This document shows, piece by piece, positions 1-7,218 of a DNA stretch of 8,605 bases. The position numbers were made by a program, and so were the translations under genes. The stretch lies in NCBI GenBank assembly GCA_903851455.1, contig CAINOM010000380.1:1-8605 (forward strand). Direction: 5' to 3'. The DNA comes from an uncultured Bacteroidota bacterium (GTDB lineage: Bacteria > Bacteroidota > Bacteroidia > Chitinophagales > Chitinophagaceae). How positions within the stretch are numbered: the first letter of the stretch is position 1; every line of letters begins with the position of its first letter. Under the pieces are notes generated by a model. The model ran no database searches, was not told where the DNA came from, and saw only the letters and a program-made list of their open reading frames with translations.

Positions 1-377
1 ACATTCAGGCGCAGTGCCGTGGCACCGTGAGCTCTTAACTCCTTCACGATATGATCCATCATGAAGCGCCCGATACCCTTACCTTGCTGGTCGGGTAGAA
101 TGTATATTTTATGCAGCTTAAAAATACCCGGTTCTATCTCCGACCATGCCGCGAACCCAACAGATTGGTCATCATCGAAGCAGGCGATGAATTGATGTCC
201 ATCCTGCATCTGTTGCGCCAATACCTCGGGAGTATAAAACAGGTTCAGCATATACGCCACTTGTTTTTCGCCGATAATGGGGACATACGTCTGCGGCCAT
301 ATCCGCATCGCCAGTTCACGGATCGTCGGGATATCCGCCCGGCCGGCATTCTTTATCAATAATGGAGTATAGGTCAT
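1..377 (-). CDS. GNAT family N-acetyltransferase, C-terminus cut by window edge
   Basis: This minus-strand frame starts at the ATG read from 377 and stays open to base 1, so about 125 residues are visible and the C-terminus is missing. The product begins MTYTPLLIKNAGRADIPTIR, the usual beta1-alpha1 opening of GNAT enzymes (IKNAGRADIPTIREL). A central strand reads HQFIACFDDDQSVGFAAWSE, and the acetyl-CoA pyrophosphate-binding motif A reads KIYILPDQQGKGIGRFMMD, which contains the Q-x-x-G-x-G signature as QGKGIG. The family moves an acetyl group from acetyl-CoA to an amine, in the cytoplasm. The acceptor cannot be predicted, and a protein, an antibiotic or a small metabolite are all possible. 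Its ATG overlaps the TGA of the upstream thioredoxin-like gene (ATGA, bases 374-377), which supports both this start and translational coupling. Family assignment is firm; the substrate is unknown. Confidence 0.88.
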   Translation of the reverse strand, partial: MTYTPLLIKNAGRADIPTIRELAMRIWPQTYVPIIGEKQVAYMLNLFYTPEVLAQQMQDGHQFIACFDDDQSVGFAAWSEIEPGIFKLHKIYILPDQQGKGIGRFMMDHIVKELRAHGATALRLN

Positions 378-865
378 ATTTTGGTTTCAAGCGTGGCCCA
401 TGCATGCAGGGATTTAGCCACTTTAGTTGTGGAATAAACGTGAGGGGCTAATCTGAATTCATCGGCCGTTTGCACAACCACCTTTTTCCCATGTTCATCA
501 AGCACTACGATCACCGGGTAACCGTCATACTTAGGGCATTCCAGCAGGTTACGCACCTCCTCATTTTTGTTATCAGGGCTGAAATTGATCTTTAAGAAGA
601 CAAAATTCTCAAACAGGGATTTTTGCACCTGGTCTTTTGTAAGGGTTTCGATAAACTCCATGCACGACTGGCTCCAGTCACCGCCCACCAGTATAAATAC
701 GTGTTTGTGCTGCTTGCCCGCCGTTAATATCGCGTTGTTCAGGTCGTCTTTAGCATTGGCATTCGGGTCAAAAATATATTTTACCGGATGTATATTATGT
801 TCCTGCGAAAAACTTATTTTTGATGCCGGGAGCATAAACAGCAATAAAAACATTAAGCGTTTCAT
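374..865 (-). CDS. Secreted thioredoxin-fold protein with SxxC in place of CxxC
   Basis: A 163-residue protein with a Sec signal peptide (residues 1 to about 20; KR at 2-3, then a hydrophobic stretch, then SFSQ), so it should act in the periplasm or envelope. The mature part resembles the Bacteroidota thioredoxin-like family in which a DP-x-A-x-A segment (33-38) and a helix precede a strand ending GGxWCxxC. Here that site reads GGDWSQSC (61-68): Trp64 is kept, the nucleophilic first cysteine is Ser65, and the second is Cys68. The cis-proline loop is present (GYPVIVVLDEHG, Pro117), and another cysteine lies at 110. With Ser65 it cannot do classic dithiol exchange. It may act as a monothiol, as a chaperone-like or binding protein, or through Cys68 with Cys110 (inference). 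The ATG at 865 keeps the basic n-region that the signal peptide needs. It is the first gene of a unit with the GNAT gene. The fold is confident; the activity is unknown. Confidence 0.82.
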   Translation of the reverse strand: MKRLMFLLLFMLPASKISFSQEHNIHPVKYIFDPNANAKDDLNNAILTAGKQHKHVFILVGGDWSQSCMEFIETLTKDQVQKSLFENFVFLKINFSPDNKNEEVRNLLECPKYDGYPVIVVLDEHGKKVVVQTADEFRLAPHVYSTTKVAKSLHAWATLETKI

Positions 866-869
866 GCTT

Positions 870-897
870 CAAAATTAATCTGTTTTTCAATTAACAA
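870..897 (-). promoter_or_regulatory. Bacteroidota-type promoter for the thioredoxin-like/GNAT unit
   Basis: Read on the minus strand, TTG (897-895), 17 bases, then TAATTTTG (877-870). This matches the Bacteroidota pattern of TTG, about 17-23 bases, TAnnTTTG. The -7 box ends only 4 bases before the ATG at 865, so transcription would begin at or within a few bases of the start codon, giving a leaderless or nearly leaderless message. The 42-base divergent gap is A/T-rich, so a chance match is possible. Confidence 0.42.
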
Positions 898-907
898 TAC
901 CCGAATA

Positions 908-1120
908 ATGAAAAAAGCAACTTATACTATTGTTTTTGTTCTTGTAGGTATGCTGGGCTTATTTTCCTGCAAAAAAGACTACCACTGCTCCTGCACATAC
1001 AATAATACTGTTGTTTACACCGCCGACCTTGGTGACCAGACCATAAACAATGCGCGGAACACCTGCAGCAACTACGATACGACCATCACGGGGGAAGTAT
1101 GGACTTGTACTATTTATTAA
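908..1120 (+). CDS. Small cysteine-containing lipoprotein, function unknown
   Basis: A 70-residue predicted lipoprotein. Residues 1-20 form a signal peptide (KK at 2-3, a hydrophobic core, lipobox LFSC) with lipidated Cys21 followed by KKD. The mature domain is only about 50 residues and holds four more cysteines: Cys27 and Cys29 as a CSC pair, Cys53 and Cys67. They could form two disulfides holding a small beta-rich domain. The strand-like segments TYNNTVVYTADL and EVWTCTIY fit that picture. Short CKKxYxCxC lipoproteins of this sort are common in Bacteroidota and mostly uncharacterised (from memory of the group). It is divergent from the thioredoxin-like gene, with 42 bases between starts, and 159 bases separate it from the efflux operon, which has its own promoter. 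I see no clear TAnnTTTG element for this gene and no obvious terminator after it. I assign no function. Confidence 0.72.
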   Translation: MKKATYTIVFVLVGMLGLFSCKKDYHCSCTYNNTVVYTADLGDQTINNARNTCSNYDTTITGEVWTCTIY

Positions 1121-1208
1121 TCGCTGATCGTTAATCACATAGCTCCATCCTGATTTTTGCTCGTTTTTTCTTAACCCGCAATCAATAAAAATAATGGGGG
1201 TAGGTACA

Positions 1209-1236
1209 TTGATTTAATGCCAGATAGATACCTTTG
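1209..1236 (+). promoter_or_regulatory. Promoter of the RND efflux operon
   Basis: The 159-base gap between the small lipoprotein and the TolC-like gene contains TTG (1209-1211), 17 bases, then TACCTTTG (1229-1236), an exact match to the Bacteroidota TTG/TAnnTTTG promoter pattern. Transcription would start about 5 bases after the -7 box, leaving a leader of roughly 40 bases before the ATG at 1280. No inverted repeat that would look like a repressor operator overlaps the element. The rest of the gap (1121-1208) is T-rich and shows no convincing terminator hairpin. Confidence 0.6.
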
Positions 1237-1279
1237 CTTACGATTTTGAGGAATCTAATCTAATCCGGCAGTAAGTTTT

Positions 1280-2698
1280 ATGGTGAACCGCTTCTTTTTC
1301 ACACCCGTTTTTCTGTTCTGTTTTTTGTTGGTCTCCTGTGGCGTTTATGCGCAGCAAAATGATGCAGCAACCTCGTCCGGCAGAGATCCCAGGCACCTGA
1401 TACCAGGGCTGATCAGCGGAAATGAAGCAGGCATCGATTCAAATACCAACGTTCTTACCCTCTCCGATTGTATCAGGTTTGCACTCAAGAATCAACCCGC
1501 CCTCAATCAGTCATTGATAGACGAATCTATAGCGCGCACTAACAACGCCCTCGGGCTCTCTGGCTGGTTGCCACAGGTCACCGGTGCCGCTACTTATCAA
1601 CACTATTTTCAGTTGCCTGTTGCCTTCTCAACGATCAACGGCACTTTGACTCCCATTACTTCGGGTGTCTACAATTACTCCATACCCTCGGTTACTGCTA
1701 CCCAGGCTATATTCAACACAGATGTACTCCTGGCAGCAAGAGCAGCCAAGCTAAATACCCTGGAGGCAAAGCAGAACACAGTAAGCACTAAGATAAATCT
1801 CGTAGCAGGAGTTAGCAAGGCTTTTTATGATCTGTTGCTTTCCATTGAGCAGATCAGCGTATATAAAGAAGATACCGCCCGCCTGCGCAAGAACCAGGCA
1901 GATGCCTACAACCGTTACAAAAGCGGTATCGTAGACAAAGTAGATTATAAGCAGGCTACTATTTCACTAAATAATTCGCTGTCGCAACTGAAGAGCGCAA
2001 GCGAGGCAGTGCAGGCAAAATATGCAACACTGAAGCAGCTGATGGGCTTCACTTACGGTACAAAATTTACCGTGCACTTCGACACCGCGCAGATGATGCA
2101 GGAGATATACATCGATACCACCGCCCGCCTCGAATTTGAAAAGAGAATCGAATACCAGGAATTGCAGACGGCGCGGCGCATTCAGCGGGAGACTACGCTC
2201 TACTACCAGCTCGGTTTTTTGCCATCCATTTCAGCGTTCTACAATTACAACTATGAGTTTGAGAGCAACCAGTTCTCAGATCTTTACTCAAAGGCATACC
2301 CTTATTCCTTGTTTGGCCTGCAGCTCAACATTCCCATATTTACCGGGCTCCGGAGAACAGAGAATGTGCACAAAGCGAAATTGCAAGAGCGGCGTACAGA
2401 CTGGGACGAAGTGAACCTGAGGTTGGCCATATACACACAATACAGCCAGGCGCTTGCCATCTACAAAAGTAATCTCTATTATCTGCGTGAGCAGGGTGAG
2501 AATGTGGAGATGGCCCGCGAGGTATATGATATTGTGAAGTTGCAGTATCGCGAGGGGGTAAAGGCATACCTAGATGTGATCATTGCCGAGTCAGACCTGC
2601 AGACGTCTGAAATAAACTATTTGAATGCGCTCTTCCAGGTCATAGAAAGTAAGATAGACCTGGAGAAAGCAATGGGAGATATCCCGACAGAGATTTAA
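1280..2698 (+). CDS. TolC-family outer-membrane efflux channel
   Basis: A 472-residue outer-membrane factor, normal in size for the family. Its role is the exit duct of a tripartite pump: a trimeric beta-barrel in the outer membrane joined to a long periplasmic alpha-helical tunnel. The signal peptide covers residues 1 to about 25. Two OEP repeats follow. The first begins LTLSDCIRFALKNQP (59-73), with GWLPQV (95-100) before the first barrel hairpin and a long helical stretch at about 150-255. The second has LGFLPSISAFYNYNY (311-325), the conserved LNIPIFTG (349-356) and helices to residue 465, including QYREGVKAYLDVIIAE (422-437). The signal region is ambiguous: LVSC at 17-20 could be a lipobox making Cys20 lipidated, as in OprM-type channels, while VYA-QQ at 22-26 suits ordinary signal peptidase. 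It is the first gene of the operon, 8 bases before the adaptor gene. The family is secure. Confidence 0.95.
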   Translation: MVNRFFFTPVFLFCFLLVSCGVYAQQNDAATSSGRDPRHLIPGLISGNEAGIDSNTNVLTLSDCIRFALKNQPALNQSLIDESIARTNNALGLSGWLPQVTGAATYQHYFQLPVAFSTINGTLTPITSGVYNYSIPSVTATQAIFNTDVLLAARAAKLNTLEAKQNTVSTKINLVAGVSKAFYDLLLSIEQISVYKEDTARLRKNQADAYNRYKSGIVDKVDYKQATISLNNSLSQLKSASEAVQAKYATLKQLMGFTYGTKFTVHFDTAQMMQEIYIDTTARLEFEKRIEYQELQTARRIQRETTLYYQLGFLPSISAFYNYNYEFESNQFSDLYSKAYPYSLFGLQLNIPIFTGLRRTENVHKAKLQERRTDWDEVNLRLAIYTQYSQALAIYKSNLYYLREQGENVEMAREVYDIVKLQYREGVKAYLDVIIAESDLQTSEINYLNALFQVIESKIDLEKAMGDIPTEI

Positions 2699-2706
2699 AC
2701 TTAAAA

Positions 2707-3909
2707 ATGAATGTCATGAACAGATCTTTTTTGAAGATCATTGCCCTGATTACCACCAGCGTTATTTTGTTTTCCTGCGGGGATACAAAGCAGGCAGCGC
2801 CCAACCCCGCAAATGTACCCGTACCGGTAAATGTGTACGTAGCACATACGGAGAAGGCGGTTTACTACGATAAGTTCCCCGGCACCGTCACCGCACTGAT
2901 GCAGGTAGACATACATCCCGTAGTAGAAGGATATGTGACCGGTATATTTTTCAAAGAAGGTGACCATGTCACAAAAGGTCAGAAACTTTATTCCATAGAC
3001 GACAGCAAGTACCAGGCTAGTTACAATTCCGCACAGGCAAATGTGAAGGTTGCTACCTCAAACCTCGACCAGGCAAAGAAAGACGCAGACAGGTACATCT
3101 ACCTCAATGAGCACGATGCCGTAGCCAAGCAGATACTGGACCACGCTATGACAACACTGCAGAATGCAAAAGACCAGGTAACTGCAGCCAAGCAAGACCT
3201 CGCAAAAGCACAGACGGACCTCGGCTATTCCATTATCAAAGCCCCTTTTGATGGCACCATCGGTATATCGCAGGTAAAGGTGGGCAACACAGTAAGCGTG
3301 GGCCAGACCGTCCTCAATACCATTTCTTCAGATAATCCAATGGCTGTAGATTTCGTGGTAAACGAAAAACAGATACCGCGCTTCCTGAAACTCAAACAGA
3401 ACCCACCACCGGCAACCGACTCCGTATTCACAGTGCTGTTACCCGACAACACGCTGTACCCCGGCACCGGCCAGATATCTTTTATGGATCGTGGTGTGAA
3501 CCCAACCACCGGAACCATTACGGTAAGGCTTGTTTTTCAAAATCCATCGTCCTTGTTAAGAGCAGGTATGAGCAGCACCGTTCGTGTGCGCAATGCGGAT
3601 ACTTCGGCACAGATGCTCGTGCCCAGCAAGGCCATTGTTGAGCAGATGGGTGAGTACTTTATGTACGTAGCAAAAGATACGCTCATAGCAAGCACAGACA
3701 CATCAGGCAAAAACAAGGTTGCGCCGCAGGGTCCGTCGCTGCGCGCGGTGCAGCGCAAGGTGGTGCTCGGCCAAACCATTGCCGACCGTGTTATTGTATT
3801 GTCCGGCATTGCAGAAGGAGATGAAGTAATAGTTGATGGTGTGCAGAAGCTGCATTCCGGATCGCTCATAGCAAAAGGTGCACAACAACAACAACAAGGA
3901 GCCCACTAG
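2707..3909 (+). CDS. RND efflux periplasmic adaptor (membrane fusion) lipoprotein
   Basis: A 400-residue AcrA/MexA-type adaptor that links the inner-membrane pump to the outer-membrane channel. Residues 1-23 are a lipoprotein signal (LFSC, lipidated Cys24, then GD), so it is probably anchored to the periplasmic face of a membrane. Domain order: first lipoyl half with HPVVEGYVTGIFFKEGDHVTKGQKLYSID (70-98); alpha-helical hairpin at about 100-172, rich in Ala, Lys, Gln and Asp; second lipoyl half with IIKAPFDGTIG (176-186) and VKVGNTVSVGQTV (190-202); beta-barrel at about 212-296 with the typical NPTTGTITVR (265-274) and LLRAGMSSTVRV (283-294); and a membrane-proximal domain at about 302-390 ending GDEVIVDGVQKL. 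The C-terminus holds five glutamines coded by five CAA repeats (3883-3897). An ATG three codons inside (2716) is an alternative start. It lies between the channel and permease genes. Confidence 0.95.
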   Translation: MNVMNRSFLKIIALITTSVILFSCGDTKQAAPNPANVPVPVNVYVAHTEKAVYYDKFPGTVTALMQVDIHPVVEGYVTGIFFKEGDHVTKGQKLYSIDDSKYQASYNSAQANVKVATSNLDQAKKDADRYIYLNEHDAVAKQILDHAMTTLQNAKDQVTAAKQDLAKAQTDLGYSIIKAPFDGTIGISQVKVGNTVSVGQTVLNTISSDNPMAVDFVVNEKQIPRFLKLKQNPPPATDSVFTVLLPDNTLYPGTGQISFMDRGVNPTTGTITVRLVFQNPSSLLRAGMSSTVRVRNADTSAQMLVPSKAIVEQMGEYFMYVAKDTLIASTDTSGKNKVAPQGPSLRAVQRKVVLGQTIADRVIVLSGIAEGDEVIVDGVQKLHSGSLIAKGAQQQQQGAH

Positions 3910-3912
3910 TTT

Positions 3913-3947
3913 TTTTGAGTTTTAACTTTTGAATTTTGACTTTATAA
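3913..3947 (+). repeat. Degenerate tandem heptamer array, consensus TTTTGAN, between adaptor and permease genes
   Basis: The 39-base gap between the adaptor stop and the permease ATG is almost wholly made of five consecutive 7-base units: TTTTGAG (3913), TTTTAAC (3920), TTTTGAA (3927), TTTTGAC (3934) and the diverged TTTATAA (3941). The array ends one base before the ATG at 3949. Bacteroidota intergenic regions often carry heptamer arrays of the TTTGAAC kind (recalled, not checked). Unit-number changes would alter spacing by 7 bases and leave the coding frame intact. Confidence 0.6.
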
Positions 3948-3948
3948 A

Positions 3949-6900
3949 ATGATTGCCAATACATTTATTAAGAGACCGGTAACGGCGATAGTGATCTCCA
4001 TTGTGCTGGTACTGGTGGGGGCTATCTGCATCACCAACCTGTCTGTGGGGCAATACCCGGAGATAACACCGCCTGTCGTGCAGGTAACAGGCCAGTTCAC
4101 CGGCGCTGATGCGCTGACGGTGGAGCAAACCATGGCTACGCCTGTAGAGACGCAGATCAACGGCTCGCCGGGCATGGAGTACCTGCAGAGCAATAGCACA
4201 GGTAACGGCCAGCTCACCATAAATGCAACCTTTAACATCGGTACCAACATCAACGTCGCTACACTTGATGTGCAGAACAGGGTGAGCATTGCTATACCGC
4301 AGCTGCCGGACGTCGTGAAGAGACTAGGACTGGTGGTAAGAAAAAAGAACCCGAGTATATTGATGCTCGTGGCGATCTACTCTCCTAATGCTACGCACAA
4401 TGTGCAGTTTGTAGATAACTACGCCAATATATTCGTGAGAGATGCGTTGCTGCGCGTGGATGGTGTGGGCGATGTTTATACCCGTACAGACGACTTCAGC
4501 ATGCGTGTATGGCTGAAGCCCGACAAGCTGGCGTCTTACGGACTTACCGCCACCGATGTGAATAATGCTATTGCCGAGCAGAATGTGCAGGTAGCCGCAG
4601 GTTCGGTGGGTGTGCCGCCGCAGCAGAATGTGCAGGCATTTGAGTACAGCCTGCTGGTAAATGGCCGCCTCTTCACCACTACCGACTTCGAAAAGATAAT
4701 TGTAAAAACAACTCCTTCTACAGGTGCCCTTGTTTACCTGAAAGACGTGGCCCGCCTGGAGCTCGGTAAATTCTCTTATTCAAGCAATTCATTCGTTGAC
4801 GGTAAGCGTGCTTCTTACCTGCTGGTATACCAGGCGCCCGGCAGTAATGCCCTTGCCACCGCCGACGCCATCACCAAAAGGATGGACGAACTGAAACAGG
4901 CTTTCCCTAATGACATAACCTACAGCATTCCGTTTGAATCAGTAACAGTGGTGAAAGTATCCATGCATGAGGTGGTGATAACACTGCTGGAAGCACTGGG
5001 ACTTGTAGCCATCGTGGTATTCCTCTTCCTGCAAAACTGGCGGGCTACCCTTATCCCTGTATTGGCCATACCGGTGTCTATAATAGGTACGTTCATCTTT
5101 TTCATCCCCATGGGCTTTACCATAAACACGCTTACCATGTTCGGTTTTGTGCTGGCTATCGGTATCGTGGTAGATGATGCCATCATTGTGGTCGAGGCCG
5201 TGCAACACTATTTGGACGTGCAGAAGATGACCGCCCGCGAGGCTGCCTATCATGCCATGCAGGATATCTCGGGTCCCGTTATTGCCATTGCGCTTATCCT
5301 GGCTTCAGTATTTGTGCCGGTTGGCTTTGTGCCCGGCATTGTGGGCAGGCTCTACCAGCAGTTCGCCATCACCATCGCCATCTCGGTGATCATATCTGCG
5401 TTCGTGGCATTGTCGCTCACACCAGCGCTGTGCACGCTTTTATTAAAGCCTAGTCATGCCACCAGTGATGCCAAAGGTCTCGATAAACTTTTCTTCAGGT
5501 TCAATACCTGGTTCGAGAAGGTGACAGCCGGTTACACAAATTGGGTGAAGAGTTGCATCCGCGGATCTAAGTATGTAATGATCATACTGCTGTGCATCTG
5601 TATAGGAACAGTACTGCTGTTTAAAAATAAACCAACAGGCTTTATCCCCACAGAGGATGATGGCCGTATGTACATTACGTTTGAGTTGCCCGAGGCATCA
5701 TCCACTACCCGTTCCCTAGATGTGCTGAACAAGATCATGAAGGCAGTGGGCGAAACGCCCGGGGTGGGCCACTACGCTGCGCTTGGCGGACTCAATGTGG
5801 TAACCTTCTCCTCCAAGTCAAACAGTGGTACCATATTCTGCCAGTTGAAGCCATGGGATGAGCGCGAAAAGCCCGAAGAGCAGGTGCCCGGCATTATAGA
5901 CGTGCTGAAGAGGCGTATAGCTGCAGCCGGTGTGAAGCAGGCCAATGTGGTAGTAATACCGCCGCCCCCCATACCGGGCCTTGGCCAGACCGCCGGCTTC
6001 AGTATAGAGATAGAGCAGCGGCAGACGACCGACGATGTTCAGGCATTCGAAAAAGTCGTGAAGAATTTTGTGGCAGAGGCTAATAAAAATCCCGTTATCG
6101 GCAGCGCGTTTAGCTTCTATAGCGCGCATACGCCCAGCTACAGCATTACGGTAGACCGCGAAAAGTGCAAGCGGTTGGGTGTATCAATAGCAGACGCATT
6201 CGCCACCATACAAACCTACATGGGTAGTTTTTACGTAAACGACCTGACACTCTACAACCGCAATTTCCACGTGGTGGTACAGGCAGATACTACTTTCCGC
6301 ACCATGATATCGGATATGGACAAATACTATGTGCGCAATCAGTCCGGGCAAATGCTGCCGCTGGGTACATTCATCAGTTACAAGCCGGTAGAGACAGCTC
6401 CGCTTATCTCTCACTTCAACATCTTCCGCTCGGCCGAGATAAATGGAGCGCCCAAAAACGGACACAGCAGCGGCGAAGCCCTGGAAGCATTACAAAAGAT
6501 AGCGGAGACCACGCTGCCGCAAGGCTACGGCTATGAGTTTGCCGGCCTCAGTTACGAGGAAGTGCAGGCAGGCAGTAAGACGGTCTACATATTCCTGCTC
6601 TCTATCGTGTTCGTATTCCTGTTCCTTGCTGCGTTGTATGAAAGTTGGGCTGTTCCGTTCTCCGTGCTGCTGGCGGTGCCTATCGGCGCGTTCGGTGCCA
6701 TTCTTACACTCACTTTAGTGCCCAGCCTTACCAACAACGTCTATGCGCAGATCGGTCTTATTACCCTCATCGGGCTTGCTGCAAAGAATGCCATTCTTAT
6801 CGTTGAGTTTGCAAAAGAGCGTGTGGACTCGGGAGAAGATATTATTCAGTCCACGCTTGAGGCCGTAAAGCTTCGTCTCCGCCCCATCATCATGACCTCG

Positions 6901-7218
6901 CTTGCGTTTATACTTGGTGTTATGCCGCTGGTACTTGCAGAGGGCGCTGGTGCTGTAGCGCGCCGTACCATAGGTTTCACAGTGCTGGGCGGCATGCTCG
7001 CAGCCACCTCTATCGCTATATTCATTGTGCCTGTACTGTTTGTGCTTATTTCTAAAGTCGCCTACAGCAAAAAGAAACTGGAATTCCTCAAAGCACACCA
7101 GGGCGAGCTGCAGCAGCGGCACGAGCTGGAAGCCGGCGTCGATCCCGCCATGGAGCTGGAACTAAAGCTGAGAAGAGAAGAGGAGGAAGAAAGAAACAAG
7201 AAGCAAGGTGGGGCGTAA
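3949..7218 (+). CDS. RND-family (HAE1) efflux permease, AcrB/MexB-like
   Basis: A 1089-residue inner-membrane proton/drug antiporter, the motor of the tripartite pump. It shows the two-fold RND layout: TM1 at about 10-29, a large periplasmic loop to about 338, TM2-TM6 at about 340-495, TM7 at about 541-557, a second large loop to about 875, and TM8-TM12 to about 1035. The proton-relay residues of AcrB are all present: the TM4 pair Asp409-Asp410 in GIVVDDAIIVVE, Lys946 in GLAAKNAILIVEFA, and Arg976 and Thr983 in LRLRPIIMTSLAF. The pore-domain segments PPPIPGLGQTAGF (672-684) and the NGAP-containing segment around 832 are as in HAE1 pumps, which supports organic substrates rather than metal ions. 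About 50 residues follow the last helix (1040-1089), rich in Lys, Glu and Arg and longer than the AcrB tail. It follows the adaptor by 39 bases and lacks a Shine-Dalgarno sequence. Substrates are not predictable. Confidence 0.96.
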   Translation: MIANTFIKRPVTAIVISIVLVLVGAICITNLSVGQYPEITPPVVQVTGQFTGADALTVEQTMATPVETQINGSPGMEYLQSNSTGNGQLTINATFNIGTNINVATLDVQNRVSIAIPQLPDVVKRLGLVVRKKNPSILMLVAIYSPNATHNVQFVDNYANIFVRDALLRVDGVGDVYTRTDDFSMRVWLKPDKLASYGLTATDVNNAIAEQNVQVAAGSVGVPPQQNVQAFEYSLLVNGRLFTTTDFEKIIVKTTPSTGALVYLKDVARLELGKFSYSSNSFVDGKRASYLLVYQAPGSNALATADAITKRMDELKQAFPNDITYSIPFESVTVVKVSMHEVVITLLEALGLVAIVVFLFLQNWRATLIPVLAIPVSIIGTFIFFIPMGFTINTLTMFGFVLAIGIVVDDAIIVVEAVQHYLDVQKMTAREAAYHAMQDISGPVIAIALILASVFVPVGFVPGIVGRLYQQFAITIAISVIISAFVALSLTPALCTLLLKPSHATSDAKGLDKLFFRFNTWFEKVTAGYTNWVKSCIRGSKYVMIILLCICIGTVLLFKNKPTGFIPTEDDGRMYITFELPEASSTTRSLDVLNKIMKAVGETPGVGHYAALGGLNVVTFSSKSNSGTIFCQLKPWDEREKPEEQVPGIIDVLKRRIAAAGVKQANVVVIPPPPIPGLGQTAGFSIEIEQRQTTDDVQAFEKVVKNFVAEANKNPVIGSAFSFYSAHTPSYSITVDREKCKRLGVSIADAFATIQTYMGSFYVNDLTLYNRNFHVVVQADTTFRTMISDMDKYYVRNQSGQMLPLGTFISYKPVETAPLISHFNIFRSAEINGAPKNGHSSGEALEALQKIAETTLPQGYGYEFAGLSYEEVQAGSKTVYIFLLSIVFVFLFLAALYESWAVPFSVLLAVPIGAFGAILTLTLVPSLTNNVYAQIGLITLIGLAAKNAILIVEFAKERVDSGEDIIQSTLEAVKLRLRPIIMTSLAFILGVMPLVLAEGAGAVARRTIGFTVLGGMLAATSIAIFIVPVLFVLISKVAYSKKKLEFLKAHQGELQQRHELEAGVDPAMELELKLRREEEEERNKKQGGA

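Noticed and set aside
111..362. Plus-strand open frame of 83 codons at the left end
   Set aside because: It lies opposite the GNAT gene, whose minus-strand reading gives recognisable GNAT motifs; the plus frame resembles no family.
567..878. Plus-strand frame of 103 codons opposite the thioredoxin-like gene
   Set aside because: The minus strand carries a signal peptide and thioredoxin-fold motifs; this frame is a by-product of that coding sequence.
1121..1190. Terminator after the small lipoprotein
   Set aside because: TTAATC occurs twice around CGCTGATCG as a direct repeat and the region is T-rich, but no stem of useful length precedes the T-runs.
3883..3897. CAA microsatellite as a phase-variation switch
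   Set aside because: The five repeats are triplets inside the adaptor gene near its end; length change would only add or remove glutamines.
3910..3948. Internal promoter before the permease gene
   Set aside because: The T-rich gap contains TAACTTTTG, which misses the TAnnTTTG spacing by one base, and the pattern is better explained as heptamer repeats.
3922..7122. Several minus-strand open frames of 66-135 codons opposite the permease
   Set aside because: The plus-strand RND permease is complete and well conserved throughout; the antisense frames are low-complexity shadows without starts or recognisable domains.
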